64,000 nt of DNA, taken from assembly GCF_008728515.1 (NCBI RefSeq), contig NC_044986.1, forward strand, positions 54,672,855-54,736,854. The letters run 5' to 3'. The DNA is from Papio anubis. Lineage: Eukaryota > Chordata > Mammalia > Primates > Cercopithecidae. Below the pieces are notes generated by a model, which saw nothing but the letters and a program-made list of their open reading frames with translations, was not told the origin of the DNA and ran no database searches. Positions 10,291 through 19,512 of this stretch are shown here, piece after piece. Within the stretch, counting starts at the first letter, position 1. Each line of letters begins with the position of its first letter. A program made the translations under genes and the position numbers.

Positions 10291-12039
10291 ACTTTAAATC
10301 CGATTTTCTTTTCCTGTCTGGTAAGACAAAAATGGGAGAATTTTGGAGATGTTTTTCATATTTTTGCTTGAACTACCTTTACTTTCAGTGCAAACTTCTG
10401 AAATTTGATGTAATGTACTTGTTTATTCCTTTTGTAACAACCTCACAGATGTCAGGTTTTTATTTTACAGCTGAAGAGAATGGAGGCTGTTGGACAATAT
10501 TTTTCTTTTCTTTTTTTTTTTTTTTTTTTTTTAGGTGACTGACCCTAGGATGTAAGCAGCAATACTAAATGTTGCAACTTGTGGTCCTATATATTGTAAC
10601 CTGTTGGAAGTAGGGTAATCGGTAGTACTGGTGGGAATCTTAAAAACATCAATATAAATAGGCAAAATTTCTTTTCGGATTATCAAGATCGAAAAAGGGA
10701 AGATAAGGTCTAGGTAATGACATTCTCTATGTGAAGTTAGTTAATTTTCAATGAGTGGATCAGCGTTCTCATCTCTTCTCACAATAATGATTAGCAGTTC
10801 TTTGCAAAGGAAGTTTCAGTGAGTGCTTAAAAAATATGGGTCACTGAGGTCTCTCATGCGAAACTAAGTGTTGGCCTGGCATCTCTGGAACTCAAATGAT
10901 GGCCAAGCGGGCTTGACTTCAGTGAAACAGGGTTTTAATGATTAAATGGAAATGGATGAAGTTGGTGAACAAATATAGTGACTTCAAAGCCTTTAACTTT
11001 GATTAGTGGAGAATCAAGTGAAATATTTCACCACTGTTTATCACTAAGAATCAGTTCTGTGCATGGTATTGGTTCTCTAAACATGATGTTCTATACTAAG
11101 GACCTGAACTGTCATTCCCAGTTAGTGTTTGAATGGGAAGTAATGTTGAATTGTTTATTCTTAAAAAATGTTTTAAATTTCCTTAATTATGGTTATTTAG
11201 ATAATCCATTAATTACAGAATGAGAAGCCTATTTGTAAGATTGTGGAATTTCTAGTTTTAGAGTGTTGGGGAATAGTTAATATTATGACAAATTATTAAC
11301 TTAGGGTGATTGCAAAAGTTACGCCTCTTAGGTTGTGTTTAAAATGCTAGTTTCTTACTGTTGAATGTGAAACCTTGAATATGTCTAATTTTTATTGGCA
11401 TGGGTGTATGCATACACATAGAGAAAGGTAAATTCTATTCATTTGCAGCTTCTCAGATATTCTGAAATTGCATTACTAGCTCTAAAAGAAACATAATAGG
11501 TCAATTTGGTCTTGCATTGAATCATTTTATGTAAGGAAAAATGTATGTTAAAAGTTATTGAATTTCTTGATGGGCCATAAATCCCCTTAGCATCAAAGTT
11601 TGCAGCTTGGTTAGGAGTATGAAGGAGAAAAGAACCTTGACCAAGAAATGTTACTTAGAAAATATTTGTATGGAGTTAAATTACCATAATTTCAATTCCT
11701 CTAATGCCAGATTTTGCCCTTAAAAGTGAAAAGCAATTTGATAGAACAGTTGATGCAGGCAGGCGGAAACCTTGTGTTTTTTTTTCAAATCACTCTTCAG
11801 ATTGCTTATGAGTTTTTTTTTTTTAACATCACTTACAATATTATAATTATGTAAATATTTGCTGTGGAATCAAGTAGTTTACTTGGAGTGGTTAAGAAGA
11901 AAACAACCTTAAATTACTAAATATGCAGTTCAAAAGATAATGTCCCAGGCATCAAAGTCAAAAAGAGTATCAGTTTTTTCCTTTTGTCTGTTTCTTCTCA
12001 GTCATATTGAGAGGTGACAATGTGCTAGCAGTCCTCACT

Positions 12040-12620
12040 CTCAGCACCTCCTCGGCCTCCGGCCTCGGCGTCCACTCTGGTGGCGCTTGAGGAGCCCTTC
12101 AGCCCACCATGGCACCGTGGGAACCCCTCCCTGGGCTGCCTGAGGCTGGAGCCTCCTTCCTCTGCTTGCGGGGAGGTGTGGAGGGAGAGGCGCGGGCGGG
12201 AACCGGGGCTGCGCTCGCGGGCTGGTGTGAGTTCTGGCGGGCGCGGGCTCAGCGGGGCCCCGCACACGGAGCAGCCGGCCCAGGGCAGTGAGGAACTTAG
12301 CACCCGGGCCAGCAGCTGCGGAAGTTGCACCAGTCCCCTAGCAGTGCCGGCCTGCCGCTGCAGCACTCAAATTCTGGCTGGGCCTTAGCTGCCTCCCGGG
12401 GGGGCAGGGCTCCGGACCTACAGCCCGCCATGTCTGAGCTCCCACCCTGTGGTGGGCTCCCGTGTGGCCTGAGCCTTTCTGACGGGCGCCGCCCTCTGCT
12501 CCATGGCGCCTGGTCCCATCGACAGCCCAAGGGCTGAGGAGTGCAGGCGCCGCTCAAGACTGGCGGGCAGTTCTGCCTGCAGCCCCGGTGCAGGATCCAC
12601 TGGGCTCCTGAACTGGATGG
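12040..12620. promoter_or_regulatory. GC-rich, CpG-containing block of LTR12
   Basis: This part of the LTR is far richer in G+C than the rest of the window and retains many CpG dinucleotides (for example around 12190-12265). It is probably the only CpG-island-like stretch in the 64 kb apart from young Alus. Methylation state cannot be read from the sequence. Confidence 0.7.
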
Positions 12621-12699
12621 GGACTTGGAGAACTTTTACATCTAGCAGGAGGATTGTATGTGCACCAGTCAGCACTCTGTGTCTAGCTCAGGGTTTGTG

Positions 12700-12912
12700 A
12701 ATACACCAATTGGTACTCTGTATCTAGCTAACCTAGTGGAGACTTGGAGGATTAGCACTGTGTGACTCTGTCTAGCTCAAGGATTGTAAACACACCAATC
12801 AGCACTCTGTCAAAAACGGACCAATGAGCTCTGTGTAAAATGGACCAATCAGCAGGATGTGGGTGGGGTCAGATAAAAGAATAAAAGCAGGCGCCCGAGC
12901 CAGCCGGCGGCA
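12700..12912 (+). promoter_or_regulatory. LTR12 promoter: CCAAT array and TATA box
   Basis: Several CCAAT motifs are visible (near 12706, 12797, 12822 and 12845), most of them inside the repeated unit CACCAATC or GGACCAATC. An AGATAAAAGAATAAAAG segment (12871-12887) supplies the TATA-like element. By family knowledge, transcription would begin about 25-30 bases downstream, near 12910, and run on the plus strand into the DNA beyond 13217. NF-Y binding to the CCAAT units is established for LTR12. Only three to five units remain here, a short array for the family. Confidence 0.75.
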
Positions 12913-12965
12913 ACCCGCCCGGGTCGCCTTCTACGCTGTGGAAGGTTTGTTCTTTCGCTCTTTGC

Positions 12966-12971
12966 AGTAAA
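12966..12971 (+). terminator. LTR12 polyadenylation signal position, changed to AGTAAA
   Basis: In LTR12 the R region normally carries AATAAA just after the CTTTGC stretch. Here the hexamer reads AGTAAA, a weak natural variant. Readthrough of LTR-initiated transcripts into the downstream DNA is therefore plausible. Inference only. Confidence 0.55.
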
Positions 12972-13221
12972 TCTTGCTGCTGCCCATTCTTTGGGTCCAC
13001 GCTGCCTTTATGAGCTGTAACACTCACCGTGAAGGCCTGCAGCTTCACTGCTGACAGCGAGACCATGAACCCACCGGAAGGAGGAGGCTCCAGACACATC
13101 TGAACGTCTGAACAAACTCTGGGCACACCTTCTTTAAGAACTGTAACAATCCCCGCGAGGGTCTGCGGCTTCATTCTTGAAGTCAGTGAGACCAAGAATC
13201 CACCAATTCCAGACACAATAT

Positions 13222-13313
13222 GAGGCTTCCATTTAAAAAAATTTCTCATATGTTTTTCTTGCATTACTGTTTTTTGTTGTAGTGTAACGTCTTTTTGAGT
13301 AGTTTCTTCATAT
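13222..13313. other. Short unique spacer
   Basis: Pre-insertion flank of the LTR12. No recognised feature. Confidence 0.4.
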
Positions 13314-13452
13314 GAGGTGTGTCCTTAGCAGAATAATGGCCCCTAAAAGATGTCTACATTCTCATTCCAGGAATTTGTGAGTGTTACCTCGTGTTGTAAA
13401 AGGGACTTTGCAGATGTGATTAAGGATCTTGAGATGCAGGATTATCCTTGAT
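13314..13452 (+). mobile_element. MaLR LTR fragment, MLT1-type, sense
   Basis: AGCAGAATAATGGCCCCTAA and AGGGACTTTGCAGATGTGAT (13402-13421), followed by TAAGGATCTTGAGATGC, match the front part of the MLT1-type LTR seen antisense at 43786-44243. The rest is missing: the sequence passes into L1M at about 13453, so the L1 insertion or a deletion removed it. Confidence 0.75.
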
Positions 13453-15030
13453 ATTTAATTTTTCTGTCTGAAGGATTTCCTTTAACATTTCTTACCCTTT
13501 AACATTCTCATTTTGCCTTTATATTCGAAATATGTTTTCATTGAGTAAATAATTCTAGGTTGACAGTTTTTTTAAATTGCCTTTAAGATGTTCTACTCTC
13601 TTCTGGCTTGCATTGTTTCTGATGAGAACTTGGCCATAAACATTGTCTTTGTTGCCTTGTAAATAGTGTGTATTTTTTTTCTAGCTGTTTTAAAGATTGT
13701 TTTTAACATTGGTTTTAAGCAATTCAATGATATATGACAGTGTTCTTTTTTTTCATGTGTTCAGTGGAGTTCATTGAGCTTCTTGGATTTATAGTTTTAT
13801 TGTTTTCATTAGATTTGGAAAAATTTTAACCATTATTTATTCAAATATCCTTTTGGTTTGTCCTTCATTGGGAACTCTAATTACACATATATTTGACTGC
13901 TTGATGATGTCCCATAGCTTATTGATGTTCTATTCATTTTTTTCCAGTATTTTAAACATCACCATTTAACTTTAGATAATTTCTGTTGCTATGACTGTAA
14001 ATTCACTGTTTTTTTCTCACATAGACTAATGTGCTGTTGATACTTTCAATGCTTTTTTACACCGAAGATGTGGTTTTCATCTTTAGAAGTTTAGTTGGGA
14101 TCTTTTGAATATTTTAACACTTTTCAGATTTTTCTCTAGCTTTTCAAATACATAATAACCTTTTTTAAATGTTCTTTTCTGTTAATTCTAACATGTGACA
14201 ATTCTTTGTTGGTTTCAGTTAATTGATTTTTCTTCTCATGGCCTGTATTTTCCTGTTTCTTTACATGTCTAGTAATTTTTGATTAGAGGCCAGACATTGT
14301 GATATAACGTTTTTGGTCCTGATATTTTTGTACTCTTGAGCTTGTTATGGGATACAGTTAAATCACTTGGAAAGGGTTTGACCCTTTTATGTCTGTCTTT
14401 TTGCTTTCTCAGGTAGGAACAGAGCAGCATTTAGTTCAGGGCTAATTTTACCTACTACTGAGGCAAAATCCTTCTAAGTATTCTACCTGATATCCTGTTA
14501 ATTATGAGCCTTTCTACTCTGACCATTGTAAACAGGAGGAGCTGTTCTAAAACTATGTGAGAGTTAGGATTATATCCTATAATCCTTTCATTTTGTTCTC
14601 TGGTTGTGTACTCATGTGCATGGGTTGATTAGTACTCAGCTGAACACTCAAGGAGTAAGCCTGAACATCTCCAGAGTTCTTTGTCCTTGCAGCTTTCACC
14701 TCTTTGCTATTCTGCCGTGCAAACTCTAGGCGTCTTGGTCTCTTTGGTTTCCAGGCCCAGTTCCTCTACTTAGACTACTAGGCTCCACCTTGCTTCATGC
14801 TCTTTGCATCACGATCTGGAAACTCTCCTGGCAATAAGCTGGCTCAATTGTATGATTATTTTATTTGTTTCCTGACAGGAATCAGCATGCTTTGTTGCTT
14901 GTTCAGTGGAAAGCTACTCTTAAATATGTTTTCCATTTTTGAGTTGTTTTCAAATGTGAGGGTAAATCAGGTCCCATTTTCTCTATCTTGGCTGGGAGAG
15001 TTTGTCTCTTGCCTATGATATCTTAATCTT
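13453..15030 (-). mobile_element. L1M 5' region (ORF1 and 5' UTR), antisense
   Basis: Plus-strand reading gives first ORF1-like antisense text (13480-14200) and then the reverse complement of an old L1 5' UTR. Landmarks are GGCCAGACATTGTGATATAA (14288-14307), CTACTGAGGCAAAATCCTTC (14455-14474), TTAATTATGAGCCTTTCTAC and, near the end, TCTATCTTGGCTGGGAGAG (14983-15001), which corresponds to the very 5' start of L1M. The order and end point show that this copy keeps its 5' end but lacks ORF2 and 3' UTR. No frame survives. Confidence 0.72.
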
Positions 15031-15051
15031 ACCTCTAAGCAACATTCTTAG

Positions 15052-15395
15052 TGTCTTAGTCCACAGGTACTGCTATAACAGAAATTCCCTAGACTGAGTG
15101 GGCAGTTCATAAACAACAGAAATTTATTTCTCACAGTTCTGGAGGCTGGGAAGTCCAAGATCAAGGTGCTAACAGTATAGGTGTCTAGTGAGGACTGTTT
15201 CTCATAGATGATGCCTTCTAGCTGCATCCTCACATGATGGAAAGGGCAAGGCATTTCTCTGGGTTCTCTTTTATAGGGTCACTGATCACACTTATGAGGG
15301 CTCTTTCCTTATACTTTTTTAATCACTTCCCAAAAATTCACCTAATACAATCACCTTGAGAGTATGTGTCAAAAATGAATTTTGAGGTGATACAT
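15052..15395 (-). mobile_element. Ancient LTR-like interspersed repeat, family uncertain
   Basis: The blocks TTAGTCCACAGGTACTGCTA (15057-15076), TTATTTCTCACAGTTCTGGA (15124-15143), GGCTGGGAAGTCCAAGATCA (15145-15164) and CACATGATGGAAAGGG match the repeat at 54783-55172. Both resemble the antisense of a MaLR/ERVL-type LTR. I cannot name the subfamily by eye. Confidence 0.65.
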
Positions 15396-15399
15396 AGCA

Positions 15400-15664
15400 C
15401 TTAGGATTGCCTTTTGTGGTACTTGTTGCTGTTGCTAATTTCATGATGTGTTTTAATTAATAACCACCTTCCAAGACTTTTACTTTCATAATTGGGACCC
15501 AGAAAATAATGTGTTTATATATATTTAGGAGATTTATAATGACTTACCTGAAAGTCTATAAAATATAGCAGAAATCTCAGTGTTCAGTCATAATGCTGAG
15601 AAATACTAAAATTAAAGTTGTAAAGGATTTACAGAACTGAAAAATGGTAGCATACTTATTCACT
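15400..15664. other. Unique AT-rich stretch
   Basis: No recognised repeat or exon before the L1M begins. Confidence 0.45.
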
Positions 15665-15836
15665 TTTTGCATGCTAAATTTATTTCTAGGCATTGATTTT
15701 TTTTTGTTAGGTATTGTAAATGAGATTGCTTACTTGAATTGTTTTTCAGCTCTTTCATTATTGCTTTATAGAAATGCTACCAAATTTTATATTTTCATTT
15801 TGTGTCCTACAACTTTATTAAATTCTTTTATCAGTT

Positions 15837-18130
15837 TTAGGAGTTGGTGGAGACTTTAGGTTTTTCTATATATAAGATTATATTGTCTGCAAACAGGAAC
15901 AGTTTAATTACCTTGTTTCCAATTTGGATGGTCTTTATTTCTTTCTGTTGCTTAATTGTTCTGGCTAAGCCTTCCAGTACTATGTTGAATGTGAGTGGCA
16001 AAAGTGGATATTCTTTTCTTTTTCCAATTCTTAGAGGAAAGGCTTTCACATTTCCCTTGTTCGGTATGACATTAGCTGTGGGGTTGTCATATATGGCCTT
16101 TATTGTGTTGAGGTACATTCCTTCTATGCCTAATTTGTTGAGAATTTTTATCATGAAGGGATGCCAAATTTTACCTAATGCTTTTCTGTGTTTATTAAAA
16201 TAATCATTTAGATTTTGTTCTTCATTTTGTGATGTATCATGTTTATTGATTTGCATGTATCCCTGGGATAAATCCCACCTGATAGTGTTGTATAATTTTT
16301 TGATGTGTTGTTGGATTTGGTTTGCTAGTGTTTTGTTGAGGATTTTTGCATCTGGGTTTATCAGGGGTTTTGACTTGTAGTATTCTTTCTTATTTTGCAG
16401 TGTCTTTGTCTGGCTTCGGTATTAGGGTAATTCTGGCCTCATAGAATGACTTAGGAAGAATTCCCTCCTTCTCAATGTTTTGGAGTGATTTGAGAAGAAT
16501 AAATGTGAGTTTTTTTTTATAGATTTGGTAGAATTTAGCAGGAAAGTCATCCATTCTTGAGCTTTTCTTTGTTAGGAGACTTTTTATTGTTGACTCAATC
16601 TCCTTACTCGTTATTGGTTTGTTTAAGTTTTCTATTTCTTCCTGGTTCAATCTTGGTAGGTTGTATGTGTCAAGGAATTTATTCATTTCCTCTAGGTTTT
16701 CTAGTTTGTTTACATATGGTTGTTAATAACAAGCTCTGATCTTTTGTATTTCTGTAGTATCAGTTGTAATGTCTTCCTCTTTTATTTCTGATTTTATTTG
16801 GGTATTCTCTCTTTCTCGTGGTTAATCTAGCTAGTGGCTTATTGATTCTGTTTATCTCTTCAAACAACCGTATTTTGATTTCATTGATCTTTTGTATTTT
16901 TTTGTCTCTATTTTTTTTATTTATGCTGTGATCTTTAAATTTGTTTTTCTTTTGTTCTTTTTTTTTTTTTTTTGAGACGGAGTCTCGCTCTGTTGTCCAG
17001 GCTGGAGTGCAGTGGTGCGATCTCCACTCACTGCAAGCTCTGCCTCCCAGGTTCACGACATTCTTCTGCCTCAGCCTCCTGTGTAGCTGGGACTACAGGC
17101 GCCCACCACCGCACCTAGCTAATTTTTTTGTATTTTTAGTAGAGACGGGGTTTCACTGTGTTAGCCAGGATGGTCTCGATCTCCTGACCTGGTCATCTGC
17201 CCATCTCGGCCTCCCAAAGTGCTGGGATTATAGGCGTGAGCCACTGTACCCAGCCAGATTTGTTTTTCTTTTACCGACTTTGGTAGAAGGAAAGATTTGC
17301 TTTTGCTTTTTAAATTCCTTGAGGTTGTTCATTTCAAATCTTTCCACTGTTTTGATGTAGGTGTTTATTGCTGTAAACTGTTTTCTTAGTTCAACTTTTG
17401 CTGTATCCCATAGGTTTTGGTATGTTGTGTTTGTATTTTAGTTGAATAACTTTTTTGTTTCCTTCTTAATTTTTCTTCATCACCCTACTGGTGTTCAGGA
17501 ACATATTTTCATTGCATTTATTTGTACAGTTTCCAAAGTTCTTATTTATTCCTAGCTTTATTCTATTGTGATATGATTTCAATTTTTAAAAATAGGTTGA
17601 GGCTTGTTTTGGGGTTTTTATCTGGTCTATCCTGGAGAATTCTCCATGTGCTGATAAGAATGCGTATACCACAGCTGTTGGATGAAATGTTCTGTAAATG
17701 TCTGTTAGGTCCATTTGGTCTGTGATGCAATTTGAGACTGATTTTTGTTGCTGTTGATTTTTCTATCTAGATGACTTGTTCAGTGTTGAGAGTGGAGTGT
17801 TGAAGTCGCCATCTATTATTGTATTGGGGCCTGTCTCTCCCTTTGAATCTAATAATATTTACATCTATTAATTCATGTTTATGTATATGGGTTTTCCAGT
17901 GCTGGGTGTATATATTTACAATAATTATATTTTCTGGCTGAAGTGATGTGTTTATCATTATATAATGATTTTCTTTTTCTGTTTTTACAGTGTTTGACTT
18001 AAAATTCATTTTATCTAATTATAGCTACTCCTATTTGGTTTTGGTTTCTCTTTGTATAGAATATCCTTGTTTATCCCTTCATGTTCAGTCTATGTGTTCT
18101 TTGTAGGTGAAATGAGTTTCTTATATGCAT
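15837..18130 (-). pseudogene. L1M ORF2 remnants, antisense
   Basis: Translating the minus strand gives decayed ORF2 blocks. The reverse transcriptase (16256-15837) has FADN in place of the catalytic FADD, so one metal-binding aspartate is lost. The region before it (16686-16390) keeps PRLNQEE and LIPKPDKD-like motifs. The N-terminal endonuclease remnant (18009-17767) keeps an IVNIYTQ-like stretch. The frames are separated by stops and by the Alu at 16954-17257. This is the product of an old L1 and is not functional. Confidence 0.8.
16954..17257 (-). mobile_element. AluY/S, antisense
   Basis: Poly-T (16961-16973) leads to GAGACGGAGTCTCGCTCTGT and a complete two-arm Alu that ends at GAGCCACTGTACCCAGCC. 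A perfect 15-bp target duplication, ATTTGTTTTTCTTTT, is at 16939-16953 and 17258-17272. Relatively few changes from the young consensus suggest late AluS or AluY. Confidence 0.94.
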
Positions 18131-18219
18131 ATAACTTGGTCTTGTTTCTTTTTTTTTTTTTTTTAAAAAAACTGTATTCAGCCACACTGTATCTTTTATT
18201 GGAGAATTGAAACCAACCA

Positions 18220-18520
18220 GGCCGGGCGCGGTGGCTCAAGCCTGTAATCCCAGCACTTTGGGAGGCCGAGACGGGCGGATCACGAGGTCAGGAGATCGAG
18301 ACCATCCTGGCTAACACGGTGAAACCCCGTCTCTACTAAAAAATACAAAAAACTAGCCGGGCGCGGTGGCGGGCGCCTGTAGTCCCAACTACTCGGGAGG
18401 CTGAGGCAGGAGAATGGCGTGAACCCGGGAGGCGGAGCATGCAGTGAGCTGAGATCCGGCCACTGCACTCCAGCCTGGGCGGCAGAGCGAGACTCTGTCT
18501 CAAAAAAAAAAAAAAAAAAA
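18220..18520 (+). mobile_element. AluY of Old World monkey type (AluYR), sense
   Basis: GGCCGGGCGCGGTGGCTCAA at the head, AAACTAGCCGGGCGCGG in the linker, and GAGATCCGGCCACTGC in the right arm are the variants I associate with cercopithecid AluYR. The copy is nearly undecayed with CpGs intact and has a pure A tail (18502-18520). A perfect 11-bp target duplication, GAAACCAACCA, is at 18209-18219 and 18521-18531. It inserted into the old L1M. It is the best single clue to the host lineage and may be polymorphic within a species. Confidence 0.95.
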
Positions 18521-18828
18521 GAAACCAACCATATATATTCAGGATTATTATTGATAGGTGAGAGCTCACTCCTGTTATTTTGTTGTTTTCTGATTGTTTT
18601 GTGTATCATTTGTTCTTTTCCTCCTCTCTTATTGTTTGTCTTTGGTGGTTTTCTGTAGTGATAATGTTTGATTCCTTTTGCATCCTCATGTGTATCTGCT
18701 CTGTCAGTTAATTTTATACTTTCATATGCTTTCATGATGTTAATTATTGTCCTTTTACTTCAAAATGTAAGACTCCCATAAGCCTTTCTTATAAGGTTGC
18801 TCTAGTGGTGATGGATTTTTTTTTTCTT

Positions 18829-19512
18829 TTTTAAGGGTTTTAAAACAAAATTATTATACTTTATGTTCTAGGGTACATGTACATAACGTGGGTTTGTTAC
18901 ATATGTATACACGTGCCATGTTGGTGTGCTGCACCCATTAACTCGTCATTTACATTAGGTATATCTCCTAATACTATCCCTTCCCCCCACCGAACCCACA
19001 ACAGACCCCAGTGTGTGATGTTCCCCTTCCTGTGTCCAAGTGTTCTCATTGTTCAATTCCCACCTATGAGTGAGAACATGCAGTGTTTGGTTTTCTGTTC
19101 TTGTGATAGTTTGCTGAGAATGATGGTTTCCAGTTGCATCCTGTCCCTACAGAGGACGTGAACTCATGCTTTTTTATGGCTACATAGTATTCCATGGTGT
19201 ATATGTGCCACATTTTCTTAATCCAGTCTATCATTGATGGACATTTGGGTTGGTTCCAAGTCTTTGCTATTGTGAACAGTGCCGCAATAAACATATGTGT
19301 ACATGTGTTTTTATAGCAGCATGATTTATAATCCTTTGAGTATGTACCCAGTAATGGGATGGCTGGGTCAAATGGTATTTCTAGTTCTAGATCCTTGAGG
19401 AATTGCCACACTGTCTTCCACAATGGTTGAACTAGTTTACAGTCCCAGCAACAGTGTAAAAGTGTTCCTATTTCTTCACATCCTCTTCAGCACCTGTTGT
19501 TTCCTGACTTTT
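18829..19512 (-). mobile_element. L1PA 3' end, antisense (first of a direct pair)
   Basis: Poly-T (18819-18834) is followed by the reverse complement of an L1PA 3' UTR (TAGGGTACATGTACATAACG, 18870-18889) and the last 340 or so bases of ORF2. It stops at TTGTTTCCTGACTTTT (19512), where a second L1PA 3' end begins. The left flank GGTGATGGATTT reappears as GGTGGTGGATTT at about 22836-22847, on the far side of the second L1PA. So the outer insertion spans both copies. The minus-strand frame at 19423-19064 is the ORF2 C-terminus. Confidence 0.88.

Larger units (their letters stand above)
9630..12003. other. Mostly unique DNA
   Basis: This is the longest apparently non-repetitive block in the first 13 kb. 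It holds a G8/C6 hairpin (9689-9707), a likely decayed MIR (10180-10290) and a poly-T run (10509-10532) that lacks an attached Alu. Frames at 9687-9935, 10332-10538 and 10978-11223 show no recognisable protein features. I see no exon with convincing splice signals. Confidence 0.5.
12008..13217 (+). mobile_element. Solo LTR12 (HERV-9 LTR), sense, complete
   Basis: The LTR runs from TGAGAGGTGACA to CCAGACACA, 1210 bp, and is flanked on both sides by ATAT (12004-12007 and 13218-13221), the 4-bp duplication expected for this class I ERV. No gag, pol or env lies beside it, so it is a solo LTR left by recombination between two LTRs. The order of parts matches LTR12: a GC-rich front half (12040-12600), tandem CACCAATC/GGACCAATC motifs (12700-12850), a TATA region, a TTGTTCTTTCGCTCTTTGCA R region and a long U5. 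An LTR of this type can act as a promoter or enhancer in embryonic, germline and erythroid cells. Frames inside it are incidental. Confidence 0.94.

Noticed and set aside
10509..10532. Poly-T run as the start of an antisense Alu or processed pseudogene
   Set aside because: The sequence after it (AGGTGACTGACCCTAGG) matches no Alu or gene I recognise, and no target duplication was found.
11305..11330. Resemblance to the end of a MADE1/Hsmar1 transposon (TTAGGGTGATTGCAAAAGTT)
   Set aside because: Only one end of about 20 bases with mismatches is seen, and no inverted partner within a few hundred bases.
12025..12700. Cluster of overlapping frames on both strands in GC-rich DNA
   Set aside because: They lie inside the non-coding U3 region of the solo LTR12. 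Absence of stops follows from high G+C.
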